Part shown: one piece after another, positions 37,282-48,838 of the stretch
Layout of the letters: the number at the start of each line of letters is the position of its first letter
How positions within the stretch are numbered: position 1 is the first letter of the stretch
Source of the DNA: Circinella umbellata
Lineage: Eukaryota > Mucoromycota > Mucoromycetes > Mucorales > Lichtheimiaceae
Assembly: GCA_025093555.1 (NCBI GenBank)
Contig: JAIWNF010000041.1
Location: forward strand, 1 to 64,000
Direction of reading: 5' to 3'
Length of the DNA stretch: 64,000 bases
Position numbers and translations under genes: made by a program
The notes under the pieces: model-generated
The model's input: only the letters and a program-made list of their open reading frames with translations
What the model was told of the DNA's origin: nothing
Database searches by the model: none

Positions 37282-37290
37282 GTTGTTGTT
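36120..37290. other. Spacer between the two dehydrogenase genes
   Basis: Holds the copy A 5' flank (including TA runs near 36181) and the copy B 3' flank. A (TTA)n run at 37239-37280 ends ten bases before the copy B stop codon. The 89-codon open frame at 36357-36626 has no homology or splice context and is not supported. Confidence 0.4.
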
Positions 37291-38423
37291 TTACCAAGGT
37301 AATTCTTTGCCTTCAAAGGATATAAATTTTCCATTCTCTTCTTTAGTCAAATTATCAATAACTGATAATCCACCACTTGCGGATTGTTCAACCGTTACTG
37401 GAGCATGATCAGTACCTAATCGGGTTTTTACCCAGCCTTTAAATATATGTATATATTATAAGTTAATAAATAAACCAAAAGAAAAAGATATACTTCTCAT
37501 TCCCTTAAAGTCACTCTTTCTTTTTTTTCGTTTGTTCCAACTTCCTATTTAAAGATTATATAAAAGAGTAGTACCTGGATGTAAGACCAAAACTATAAAT
37601 GATTCTTTAGCAAGTTGACTAGCCAATAATTTAGTTAACATATTTTCTGCTGCTTTTGATACTCGATACTAGAAAAGGAAGTGTTTATTAATAAAAACCA
37701 AGTCAATTTGAATATTAAATATGAGAATTTTTTTTTAATAAAAAAGCACCCATAACAATTTATAGAACTTACAGATGCTCCAATACCAGTCGTAGTATTC
37801 TCTAAAGAACCCATAATAGATCCTATATTGATTATATGACGCGTGGTACGTTTACGCAGCCATGGTAAAAGTACTTGAATTACACTAGAAGTACCTATTA
37901 CATTTGTATTAAAAGCTTGACGATAATCATCTTCTTTTCTATTATATAATAATGAGAATTTAATTGCGAAAATAATTTTGTGCATATATAATGAAAAAAA
38001 GGACTCACGTGACTAATGAGTCCGCAGCATAGGCTCCGGGAGAACCAGCATTATTAATTAATACATCAATGCCTTCAGGTGCCAATATTTGAATTTTTTC
38101 TGCAGCTGTCTATAATACATGTTAATACAACAGTCGTTATAATGTATCCTACGTTTGATATGTTCGGTGTTTTTTTTTTTGGGAGGGAAGAACAAACAAA
38201 AAGAAAGATAAAATTTATTTACCTTAATTGAATCTAAATTTGTAATATCCATGGTTACCGAAAATACATTCTTATTGTTATCTACAAGTGCTTTGAGAGG
38301 CTCAGATGCATCTGGATTACGTGCACACCCAATAACAATATCACCTCTTTCAGCAAGTTGCTTCACATATTCAAGACCAATCCCTTGTGATGTTCCAGTT
38401 ACAACGTATATCAGGGGTGCCAT
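37291..38423 (-). CDS. Short-chain dehydrogenase/reductase, tandem copy B
   Basis: Five exons (38423-38223, 38109-38009, 37938-37773, 37668-37575, 37436-37291) encode 235 residues. Exon lengths 2, 4 and 5 (101, 94, 146 nt) and all intron phases equal those of copy A, showing a tandem duplication. Motifs are TGTSQGIGLEY (cofactor loop), LINNAG, the Ser-containing INIGSIMGS, catalytic YRVSKAAEN and VLHPG. The C-terminus ends in PW, against AW in copy A. The protein should be an NAD(P)(H)-dependent oxidoreductase of the cytosol; substrate unknown. Acceptor-side divergence between copies (TDMGG against TRLGT near the C-terminus) suggests different substrate pockets. A long purine/pyrimidine microsatellite lies 30 bases upstream of the start codon. 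Confidence 0.92.
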
Positions 38424-38451
38424 AATTTATTTTATTTTTGAGTTGTATTGA

Positions 38452-38490
38452 TGTGTGTGAGTGTGTGTGCGTGTGTGTGCGTGTGTGTGC

Positions 38491-38566
<76 letters not shown>

Positions 38567-38572
38567 GATAGA
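38452..38572. repeat. Compound microsatellite (TG)n(AG)n upstream of dehydrogenase B
   Basis: About 60 nt of TG-rich repeats with CG interruptions run into about 60 nt of AG repeats. On the minus (coding) strand this is a (CT)n(CA)n tract ending about 30 nt before the ATG, so it lies in the leader or core promoter of copy B. Confidence 0.9.
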
Positions 38573-39688
38573 GAGAAGAAATAAAAAAAAATTCTAACTT
38601 CCACTCCCTATTTTATACTATCAACTCTTTAATTAATACTTGTCTATTAAAGTAAAACGCGTCATTTATTTTTTTCGTTCTATCTATATGATACGAACAG
38701 CACACATTTGTGAATCTGTCAAAAGTTACACAAATAAAACAAGATCTTTAATGGTAAGATCGCTCTTGTCTCTATGCTAATCTGCTCTTATTAGCAAAGC
38801 GTTGGTTTATAATTGTATTTATAAAACCAATTATTGATGACCATATATAATTATTAGATAATATTATCCTTCCAAGGATATTATAGTAATAGCTTATATT
38901 CTCGGCAGTATTATGTGCTAACGGCGATAACAGAATATGACTCAAAAAGCAAAAGTACGTAACTGTTTACGAAAGATTACTATTTTGAGAAAAAAATACT
39001 TATTTTTATATTTATATTGTCCGTGGGTAGTAACACAAAAATATGAAAAACTGGAGTTATATATAACCAGGTCGATCATTATTGTACAAATGATCTTTTA
39101 ATTTATTCACTTATCTTATTGGCGCCTTTAAATATCTATACAAAAAACAAAAGGATAGTTCAATACCCTATAATGTAGAACTGTTAAAGTAGTACACCAT
39201 GTAAACAAATAAAAACAATATGATCAACCGTATGTATTATGTATATCATCATAATTTATTTAAATAGGATATAATATACATTAAGCTTAGCAACGTGTAA
39301 CTTTCTTTACATTACACAACTCATCAACTATACATACAATAAAATAACACTAAGTTTTAGCATTAAAAGATGGTGATAAAGGCTTGTTCATATTTATACT
39401 GAACCGTGATGGGAATATCATTCTTTTTTTTTTAAAAACAAAATGAACCTGAAACATAACAAATTGCTGATTTTTTTAATCCGTGTTAGAAGGACGCGTC
39501 GCCAAAAAAAATAATAATCATTATTTCTCCTTTCCCACCTAAAAAAAAAGGGCACATCAATTTCCCTCTCCTTTTATTTTTTTTTTTTATTTCTCACTCA
39601 AACAATAAAAATAACCAACTATAAAGTAACCATAACAATAACCACGACAACGGCAAAAATAATAATATACTTCTTCATAAAACAAACC
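38573..39688. promoter_or_regulatory. Divergent intergenic region between dehydrogenase B and the Ase1-like gene
   Basis: The two start codons face away from each other across about 1.27 kb, so this region must hold both promoters. T/A runs at 39421-39445 and 39541-39591 and a C/A-rich leader (39600-39688) precede the Ase1-like ATG. No specific factor site can be named from sequence alone. Confidence 0.4.
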
Positions 39689-40902
39689 ATGTCTACAAAA
39701 AAATTAATGAATGAACTTGATAAACGACTTCAAAAGCTACAATTAATTCACGATGAGATTGGAACAGTTAGTGAAAAACAAGACGAACAATTAACACAAC
39801 TTTTTAATTCCATGTTACAATTAGCCGATCAACATCATGACCAAATAGTAGAAGAACGTGATTCAATAGAAACTTCAATTAAAACAGAATATCAACGTAT
39901 CACTCTCTTGAAACGATTAATGGGTGAATATGTTGACGAAAGTGTTACTTATAATAATTCTTTATTATCTACACTACAAGATCTTAAAGTGGAACGCGAA
40001 ATTGTTGAAAAAGTAAAAAAAAAGCAGTAATAATAATAGTTGTTCAATTGTTTAATTGGGGATTTCTTACTGAATTCTTCTTTTTTCTTATATATAATAT
40101 TCAAAAATAGCATTATCAAAAACGTCTCGATGGAGTCATTGGTAAATTACTAATATTATTAACAAAAGAGAAGGAAAGAGTTTTCTAATAGTATAATTTT
40201 TCGGGTTTATGTATAGAATTACAACAGGAAATTAAAACATTCGTGGATAGCCTTCAAGGCTTTGTTAATACGGAAATAATTATACATGAAAATATTGATG
40301 TATCACTACCTGCTGTTACAGTATTAGAAGAAGAAATACGTCGATGTCAAAATGAACATGTAAATATAAATATCATTAATCATTTCGATAGAAAAACAAA
40401 GAAAGAAATTCTTATTTTTTTTTTTTTAATAGCGCGCAAGAAAACAACGTGTTAATCAAAGTGCAAGAAGAATGATTGATTTATGGCTGAGACTTGGATT
40501 AACACCTCAAAATGATCGAGATAGTGCCATGTATCAATTATATGATACTATTCCTGAAACTGAAAAAGAACCACTTTATGCTGAATTAATAAAAGAAGAT
40601 GGATTACATTATATTGCCCAAAGGATAAAAGAGGTAAAATTATATATCAATGAGCGAGGGAGGAAATTTATCTCTAAATAAATAAATATAATATAGCTTG
40701 AAGATATCAGACAAGAAAGAGAATTTCGAAAACAAGAAATTATCCATCATTTAAATCATTTATGGGAAAGACTTAAAATACCAATTCAAGAACGTGAAAA
40801 TTTTATGAATGGAAATAATGGATTAAAAAAAGAAGATATTGAACAAGTAATTATACGAATGTATACATTTGATTCATATATAAAACATATACTAATAGTG
40901 CC

Positions 40903-40937
<35 letters not shown>

Positions 40938-42383
40938 CACAGTATGAAATTGAATTGAATCGATTAACAAACCTTAAAGCAGAAAGAATACAAGATTTTA
41001 TTTATGATGCAAGACAAGATCTTAATCAATTATGGGGTCAATTATATTTTTCAGTTGAAGAACGTCAACAATTTACTCAAGCTTTTACACGTAAAAAATA
41101 TCCATTTTTTTATTGTTATTATTTAATTCTTATGTTGATATTGTATTAATCAACCCATCCCATATATATATATATATATATATAGCGGAATATAGTGATA
41201 CAGCATTAGATATTCATGAAAATGAAATTGCTCGATTACGACAATTGATTCAAGATCGTAAACCAATACTTGAAAAAATTGAAGGTCATATGAAACTTTT
41301 AGAAGAAATAAAAGACTTTGAGGTGATTATTACCACAGTTATTCATAAGAAAAAGATAATAATTATTAACAATAAAATATTAATATATATATATATAGGA
41401 AACTACTAATGATCCTGCACGTTTATTCAGTAAAGGACGCCGTGATCCAGGAAGATTACTCCGAGAAGAAAAATTCCGTAAAAGAATAGCTCGCGAATTA
41501 CCCAAGGTAATAATAATTAGTAGATAAAACTTTTTTTTTTTACAACTAAATAACATTAATATTAATATAAATAATTAGAGTAAAGATGAATTGGTTCGTG
41601 TATTAGTTGAATTTGAGGTGATGAATGGACAGCCATTTTATGTTTATGGAAAACCATATATTAAAGAAATTATGGCATTAAGTGAAAATAATATGACTTT
41701 ACGTAAAAAGAAGGTAAAGTAACACATTTTGTCTTAATCTTAAATTAAAAACCGAGTTTGTTTAACAATTAAATAATCTTTAGAGTAATCCAAATGCAAC
41801 AGAAACAACGACATTACAATCAAACATCGACAATGATAAAGGAAAAGGAAAACAGCGTCGATTACGTTATGATTTGGATCAAACTGATGATATTTGTTAC
41901 AACAAAGCAGCAACAAGTCCTAGTTTTAAATCACGATATGCATTTCGTACACCTCAACCCGCAAGAACATTTGATTTTAATTCTCGACTAGCAGAACAAA
42001 GTAGACGATTACGTTCACTACAAGAAGATGATTCAGGAGATGAACCAAGTATACTTCATAGAGTACGTGAAAATAATATACGTAAAAGACGCGCTAATGC
42101 ATTAAGGTCAAGAAGAATGAATAAGAAATCATCAGTACGTCACAGTGGAGGTACGAGTAGTAGTAATACAGATCAAACATTGGAAAGTCTTTTTTCAGAT
42201 GATATACAAGATGAAAATACTGCACCATCAGAAACTGACTCTGAAATTCTTCCATTATTATCAAATGCTGAACAACAACAACAATCAAAACAATTATTAT
42301 CAAAAGATGATGATATATCATTAAGTATTAATATATTTGACGATGGTCCTGAATTAAGTGAATTATCTGCAGATGAATCATAA
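39689..42383 (+). CDS. Ase1/PRC1/MAP65-family microtubule-bundling protein
   Basis: Ten exons (39689-40012, 40111-40141, 40217-40359, 40433-40633, 40697-40846, 40943-41090, 41186-41322, 41399-41506, 41579-41713, 41784-42383) total 1977 nt, 658 residues. The N-terminal 400 residues are coiled coil (for example KLMNELDKRLQKLQLIHDEI). Family signatures follow in order: RMIDLWLRLGL and LNHLWERLKIP, the LNQLWGQLYFSVEERQQF block of the spectrin-like microtubule-binding domain, LEKIEGHMKLLEEIKDFE, and the diagnostic DPARLFSKGRRDPGRLLREE followed by RKRIARELPK. The C-terminal 200 residues are Ser/Asp-rich and disordered with basic clusters, as in Ase1. Known role: cross-linking antiparallel microtubules at the anaphase spindle midzone, regulated by CDK and Aurora phosphorylation. 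Converges on the cytochrome b5 gene. Confidence 0.92.
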
Positions 42384-42743
42384 AAACTCTTTTAATTCCT
42401 TATTATTATTATTTCATATGATGATTCCATTCACTCCCATAATAATATCCCCCCCTCCTTTTCTCCCCTCATCCTTTAAAAAACAAATCCATTTTTCTTG
42501 TATATTCCCTTTCCCTTGTTTCCAAAACGAATCACTTTAACATATATAGTATTATGAATATTTCTTATAATAATAATTGAAAAGAAAGCAAAAGAAAAAG
42601 AAAATAAACGTGTGAGTGTGTATGTGTGTTTGTGATACAAAGGATACAATATTAGTGGAGGATTGCTTTTCTGTTTTGTTTTGTTATCGTAAATCTCGTT
42701 ATTTGTTGTGTATATATATTGATTCTAGAAAGTAAAAAAAAAC

Positions 42744-43398
42744 TTAAGCATAAAAACGGAAATAAACCCAACCAAGAATAAGAAGAACTGGAACAATGAT
42801 ACGTAAAGCACTAAATAATAATAATAATAATAAATTCATTAGTTACTATAATCCCAATTGATTGTTTCATGAAAATTACTTACTTTCCCTGTGGTGCTGA
42901 GCTACTAGCTACAGTATTGGTTGCACTTTGAATAGTAACAGGTTCAGACTAGTTATATAAATCAATTAATTAGTATATACGTATATTAAACTGTATATAC
43001 ACAGATAAACAATACTTACAGCAGGATCCACATCACCGACATAATATTTTTCTAAAAGTTCGCGTGCATCGTCTGAATGACCAACATCATCAAAAGGTCC
43101 TGTAGCATCTTTGGCTCCTTCATCAATCAAAACTTCTTCACCACCTGGATGCTATTTTTGAATAAAATATCCCAATTTATTTTATTTTAGTTTATATGTA
43201 TATATATATATATATATATAAGCATACACGAGACACACACTACACGAGAAAAAAAAAGAAAAAGAAAAAAAAAAAAGTCTTTACCTCATCTACGAAGGGA
43301 GTAATATCATAGACTTTTCCACTAACAATCATCCAAAGGTCATTTCGGGTATTGTGCTTTGCAACTTCTTCATATGAAAATAACTTGACTTCAGACAT
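42744..43398 (-). CDS. Tail-anchored microsomal-type cytochrome b5
   Basis: Four exons (43398-43285, 43151-43020, 42948-42884, 42810-42744) encode 125 residues. Heme ligands are the His of HPGGEE, which opens exon 2, and the His of [16 protein letters not shown] closes the fold. A Ser/Thr linker ([17 protein letters not shown]) leads to a single C-terminal membrane segment ([14 protein letters not shown]) with a short polar end, the tail-anchor layout of ER cytochrome b5. It donates electrons to desaturases, sterol enzymes and cytochromes P450. Length matches the family (about 120-140). The start [12 protein letters not shown] fits the usual short N-terminus before the LxxYTxxEV-like strand. 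Confidence 0.95.
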
Positions 43399-44039
43399 GA
43401 TGAAAAATATATATATAAATAATGGAGATTAGGTTGAGAAGGGGGGGGGTGTTGATAGTTATTTACTTGTTATATAATGAAAAGAGAATTATAAGCGGAG
43501 CAAAAAAAAAAAAAAAGTGAAAACTAAACGCGTTCATTTTTTTTTTTTTTTGTTCCAATCAAACCGTGGCTTGTTTTTTTCATCCGTACAAAGTATAACG
43601 TTGTGTTACAACACTTTTTTTTGCTTTCAGGGACCAAAATTTATATAAAAATAACATACGGATATATTGACAGACAATTAAAAACTGGATTTTTCTTTTA
43701 TTTTTGTTTCCTAGCAACCTTTTTCAATTGTTCTTCCCTTATTTTGATTAGGCTAATTTTTTTAAAAAAAATGGGTGTTCCATGGATAAATCACGAAATG
43801 TAATCAAAAATATATAATTCGAAAGAAGGTTCCCAAATATATATTTTGTTTCTGATATTAGAAACTCATGTACTCATTTAAAATATTAGATCGCAAAGGG
43901 AAATCAAGAGTTTTTAAGAGAAAAAGACTTTATTTATGCATTAAAGCTTTTTTAGGGCATTAAAAAAAAAGACAGAAAAAGTTGGCTGGAAGTATTTTAT
44001 ACTCCGAATATCAATGTGACCCGTAATAAATATAAATTC
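43399..44039. other. Cytochrome b5 5' flank and AT-rich spacer
   Basis: Includes a G9 run at 43441, A and T runs at 43500-43550 and no supported gene. Confidence 0.4.
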
Positions 44040-44292
44040 ACTTAATAGAATCGCAACTTGCAAGGGTTTTGGGCGAGTTGCGCTAATCGGGAGTAAACCA
44101 TACTATAATTGTGCATATTATTCTTTAAATCTTTATCCAAATATGGAATACCCAAAATGCCAGCAAATAATTATTGTTGAGATGCTATATTTTTATATAT
44201 ATCAAGCTTCGTTTGTTGCAAGTTTTCAGTTCTGCAACAAAAAATTAGGAAATCTCAGGTGTGCAAAAACTGTCTGGGGGTTGACTGTATTT
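44040..44292 (-). mobile_element. MITE, copy 2, same family as 24208-24562, inverted
   Basis: Read on the minus strand it begins TACAGTCAACCCCCAGACAG, continues TTTTTGCACACCTGAGATTT and CTTGCAACAAACGAAGCTTG, and ends ACTCCCGATTAGCGCAACTC followed by the GCAAGTTGCGATTC word. All of these occur in the same order in copy 1. The far terminus is missing or eroded. Confidence 0.6.
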
Positions 44293-44737
44293 GTTCAAAC
44301 TGGCTTTTTTGCCGGCCAGAACCCTCTGATCGTCGACGTATCACTCGAACTCGGTACATAATGGATATATAAACTATAGTAATAGTAATTACACTAATGC
44401 CGGTTTTTATACACTCATTTATAAATAGAACAAAACTATAATTCTCGATCACGAAAGTTGTTTACTGTATGTATATTATAATGTGGATTTATCAGAAATA
44501 AGAGTAAAAAAGAGAGAAGAGCAGAGGAGGAAGAAGAGAAAGATACACGTATAAACTGACTGCTATGACACTTTAGAACTTGGTCCTCCTTGTTATTTGT
44601 CATAGATTGTTCAATTACGTTTAAGTATGTTAAATATTGTTACTTGTGATTCATATTATCAATGAACATAACGTAAGTAGTAACAAATATAAGAACTTTT
44701 AACACCAATTTTAACATATTTTTTCCCATGGTGCAAA

Positions 44738-45506
44738 ATGTTCGCCCGAAGAATACAAACAAAACAAGAACAAAAAATCGATGGAGACCCAATATCATAC
44801 CAGTGGAAATCATTACCGAATTGGAGAACAATTCAGAGGTATAATTACAAGGTAGCATTGGAAAATTCAAACGAGCCATCCAAAAATACAATAATGAAGA
44901 ATGACTCACACCCAAAACGAATCAACAAATCATTATACAGAGAGCTCCAGAAGAAAAAAGTGAGAGCCAAGAATGTTATTAATACCATTTACAAAACTAC
45001 AGAAACTACAATATGTCAAGCAAAAGCAGCGATTGAAATTTATGAACACCTCACACAAGTCATGGACCTCATCGAAGATGGACAAGACCAGCACCACTCA
45101 TCAAGAGAGTAAGAACGCAAATTCATTGTTTGGCAACTTTTGGATTGCTTCAAGGAAAATGTCAAGAAATAGAAGCAAAGATTTGCGCCACAGAAGCTCT
45201 CAACATGCCTGCCAGCCTTCCAACACTTATTAGCAAAGCGAGAAGAGAATAAAAATATTAGTGTCTTAAGAGTGATGAACTCATGCAACAATATTATCAA
45301 GCCGCCTTTGCAAGAGATTTACTACAAAGAAGCTCCAACAATAGTAGAAGACGAGGATATGGACAGTTCTTCTACAGAGGCAAGAATAGCAATTGCAAAG
45401 AAGGCTGTAGAGAATGGTTTTTTTCTCTCATTGAAGCTGGTGTGGATGTTTTTACAAGTAGAGATATATTCAGATGCTGATGTATTTTATAGTGAGCACC
45501 AGTAAT
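44738..45506 (+). pseudogene. Retroelement gag-like relic, possibly DIRS-type
   Basis: An open frame from 44738 to 45112 includes SYQWKSLPNWRTIQRYNYKV and a helical stretch KAAIEIYEHLTQVMDLIEDG. After a stop, coding signal continues with EIEAKICATEALNMPASLPT near 45160 and, after two stops, ELMQQYYQAAFARDLLQRSS, then an Arg/Asn/Ser/Gly-rich nucleic-acid-binding-like tail (RRRGYGQFFYRGKNSN) near 45345. This order (helical capsid-like part, YYQAxFARDLLQ, RG-rich tail) recalls gag-like proteins of retroelements in Mucorales, from memory of the family. No reverse transcriptase or tyrosine recombinase follows within the window. Stops show decay. Confidence 0.45.
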
Positions 45507-46293
45507 ATTATCGTAAACTACAATGTAGTTGTTTATTAAGATAAATCAAGCTCTTTTTATATAATATATGTTAAGCGATAATGATTTTTCAATATAATCA
45601 AATCGAGTACGTACAAAGATGTTATGTCTGTATGTATTGAGTCTTTATAATGTGAATTCAGTTGTTATTTAAATTCAATTACTACTTTTAATATGTAGTC
45701 AAAGAATAGATAGAAAGATAATAATCTCTTAGATAAAATAACTGCGCGAAAAGTGGATTATCACGGTGCTGGGATCATTGAAAAAATAAATAAGCGAGTT
45801 GCAGTATGTTCAGAAGCCATATATAGTATTTATATTTGATGAATTCCTTTTATATTTCATAAACTTTATAACATACAAGGGCACATAAATTATTGTATCG
45901 ATACTATAATTCTTGTTGCTTACATATCTTCAGTCATTTATAGCGTAATTTTTTAAATAATTGAAGTCATTATTGTTTTCTTTCATTGAGCAAAAAAGTC
46001 ACTTTTTTGTTAATTTAGACGTAGTATTCGTATAAAGATGAAACCTACAAAGTTATATAATATGAATGTATGTAGCCATAAGCAATGGAGACTGGACTTA
46101 TTATATGAAAGAAAAGGAGATCTTTTTTAAAGAGTACAATAGTATTCTCAACAGCCTTTAGTGATATTGAATCATTTATACAATGAAAGGGCATTTGACA
46201 ACTGCGATTATTTTTTTCCAAACCCGCTACATAACATTATTATTTTTTTATTTTTTTTGGATTTTTCTTCCCTTTAAACACATATAATTGATT
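45507..46293. other. AT-rich spacer and Csl4 5' flank
   Basis: No coding or RNA feature supported. A T-rich tract (46200-46275) lies just upstream of the Csl4 ATG. Confidence 0.4.
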
Positions 46294-47188
46294 ATGGAAA
46301 CTATTACAGCAGTAACACCTGGTCAACGATTAGGATATGCAGAAGATTATATTTCAGGTGCTGGTACTTATGAACGTGATGGTATTTTATATGCTAGTGT
46401 AGTTGGCTTAAGATCTGTTGATTCAAATATGGATGGCGAGGTTAGTTTTTTTTTTTTACATTATAACACGAATTATATAAAATCAAAAAAATAAAAATAG
46501 ATCGATTGCCACAATAACTAAATATAATCCTTTTTATTTTCTTTAGTTACCTACCATGACAGTATCGCGTGAAAAAGAACAATCAGCAGTACCAGAAGTT
46601 GGTAGTGTGGTATGTAATATATTTCATTTAAAAAGAAAATTAAAAACCTCATTACGTATACAAGATCTTCAATTGGCTTGTATATATATATTAACTCTGA
46701 TATTTTTCTCGGATATAAAAAAAAAAGATTACAGGTAAAGTGATACGTGTTGCACCACATAGTGCACTTATTGCTATTATGGTTGTTGGTGATACACCTT
46801 GTAGAGAAGATTTCGCTGGTACTATTCGGTAAAGCTTTTTTTTTTTTTAATTTTTAACACTCCCAATATATAAAAATACATGGAAAACCCGGAAAGTTAA
46901 TTATAAAGTAAAATATTAATAATTTAATTTAGAACACAAGATGTACGTGCAGTAGAAAAAGACAAGGTTAAAATTATTAATTCTTTTCGACCTGGTGATA
47001 TTGTTCGTGCTGAAGTCATTTCATTAGGTGATGCTCGATCTTATTATTTATCTACTGCTAAAAATGAATTAGGTGTTATATTCGCAACAAGTGTTGCAGG
47101 TGCAACAATGATACCTATTTCATGGCAAGAAATGCAATGTCCAAAAACTAAAACTATTGAATATCGTAAATGTGCAAAACCTTTTTAA
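46294..47188 (+). CDS. CSL4: Exosome complex subunit Csl4 (EXOSC1)
   Basis: Four exons (46294-46440, 46547-46609, 46728-46828, 46933-47188) give 188 residues. The N-terminal domain has TPGQRLGYAEDYISGAGTYE and ILYASVVGL, the S1 domain has ITGKVIRVAPHSALIAIMVV and FRPGDIVRAEVISLGDARSY, and the C-terminus has the ELGVIFATS...ISWQEMQCP block. This is the domain order of Csl4, a cap protein of the RNA exosome needed for 3' processing and decay of RNA in nucleus and cytoplasm. The exon 3 acceptor was placed at the AG before ATTACAGG, because the next AG would put a stop in frame. Length fits the family (about 190-200). Converges on the gene ending at 47488. Confidence 0.93.
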
Positions 47189-47487
47189 AAAGAAAAAACA
47201 ATAACAACTTATCATTTTCCTTGTAAATACATATTTTTTTATTAATATCATTATTATTGTTTATTTACCCTCTCTCACACATTATTCTTGTACTACTGTT
47301 TCATCTTCTTTCAGACTCTTTTTTTTTCATATATATATATCGCGGTGATAACTCTTTATCCTAAACAAGAGTTAAAAAGAAAATTAAATAAATGGAATTA
47401 TTCTTGGGTTGTTGTTGAAAGAGAACACTTTTTATTATTCTTTCTTTTCTTTTGATGACCAAAAAGAAAAAAAAAATGGGTACGGAA

Positions 47488-48506
47488 TTATAGTAGACAT
47501 GTTGTATATAGTTCTATTAAAATAGAGTTTACAACTGTTTGGTTGCTAGCATCAAATCCAAAAAGTGTTGTTTTGCAAATATTATTACTAGAACTAGGTA
47601 ACCATAAACCGTTATTCCGTCGTACCATATCGGGTAAAACACGTAGTAGATGTCCATTTGTCATGGTAACATAAGGATGAACCCATAATATTATATTTTC
47701 ATTGATATTGTTTGATTTTATAATAGTGTCATGATGATGATGATAAATGGATAATATTGATGACGACGACGAAACGCGATGATTTGTAATGGCTTCAATC
47801 ATGATTGCTAATACTAATAAATCATATTTGTGTTGTTGTTCTTCTTTCTCTATATTCTTTTTTACGATATCGAAATCACCATCAATAATATCATCCACAA
47901 AGGCTTTTAAAACTTTAGGAGATTGTACAAGTTCTGGTAATAATAAAAATGGGGAGTCTTCTTTTTTATTTGACCTGTTACTGTTCTTTTCAGAATGTAT
48001 TGAGAAAAATGATGTATAATTAGCTGAAACACTTGTGTGAAAAATTAATACTTCTGGAAATATCCATGATGTGGTTGGTGATGATTGAACAAGGTTCAAA
48101 CGGGATATACTTTGCATCCATTGTTCGAAATTCAAAATAATAACGTCGTCTTTTTCATCTTTTGAATAAATAGTACTAATAATAGTATAAGGAGTTGATG
48201 ATGGTTTTAATGATTGTATCAGATGGTTATTATTTTGATTATTATTGCTATTGGTATATACTACAATAAACATGATCAAGAAAACAATGCTTTAGAAAAA
48301 AAAAATCTATGATATCATTTTTACTATATTATATAAAAAAAAGAAGACGTGTAATTGTTATTACCGGATGATATTCGATAGACAGACGTATAATTTGTAA
48401 TAAGAATAAGAAAACAAGCAATAAGTCCAGTAATAATTTGTATCATTAACACTTGTCTTAAAAGACTTCCTTCTGAACCTATAAGATAACTAATACCAAC
48501 TGGCAT
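47488..48506 (-). CDS. Uncharacterised membrane-anchored protein
   Basis: Two exons (48506-48365 and 48260-47488) join in phase for 304 residues. An N-terminal hydrophobic segment (VLMIQIITGLIACFLILI, about residues 20-37) is followed by a long soluble part, suggesting a type II or signal-anchored membrane protein. The soluble part is Asn/Ser-rich at first, with NYTS sequons, then includes ELVQSPKVLKAFVDDIIDGD, HPYVTMTNGHLLRVLPDMVR and a C-terminal LFGFDASNQTVVNSILIELY. No family is recognised. An in-frame ATG 36 codons upstream (48614) would add a hydrophobic Phe/Leu-rich leader and a Gln run. MPVGIS is preferred because the added sequence is low complexity, but this is undecided. It shares a promoter region with the beta-trefoil gene. 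Confidence 0.7.
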
Positions 48507-48838
48507 ATTTTGGATGTCAATTATGTATTGTTTTTGTTGTTGTTGCAAATGAGAGAGAAAGAGAGAAAAGAATAAGAAAGAAAGGCAAAAAAAAGGGGTT
48601 GTTTCAACTTTCATAATAAATCACGAAAAAGCTGCCTTTTACTCATATTTGTCCAATTTAGCATGAATCTGGATGCCCAATCGATCAGAAAAAAACAAAC
48701 CTTATACGGACCTTTAAAAAAAAGAGTTGTCAAATTTTATTATGTTAAAAAAAAAGTGAGTATGCATATTTCCTTCGTTTCTTTTCACTTTTCTTTTTTT
48801 TTTATTGCCCCCCCCTTCTTCCTCATATATAAAATATC
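48507..48838. promoter_or_regulatory. Short divergent promoter region, 332 bp
   Basis: The ATG of the membrane protein (minus, 48506) and that of the beta-trefoil gene (plus, 48839) are 332 bp apart. The interval has A/T runs and a C7 run near 48811, close to the plus-strand start. Both genes must be driven from here, possibly together. Confidence 0.5.

Noticed and set aside
44640..45300. Minus-strand frames at 44640-44915 and 45040-45300
   Set aside because: Antisense shadows of the gag-like relic on the plus strand.
47789..48019. Plus-strand frame inside the membrane-protein gene
   Set aside because: Antisense shadow of the well-supported minus-strand exon.
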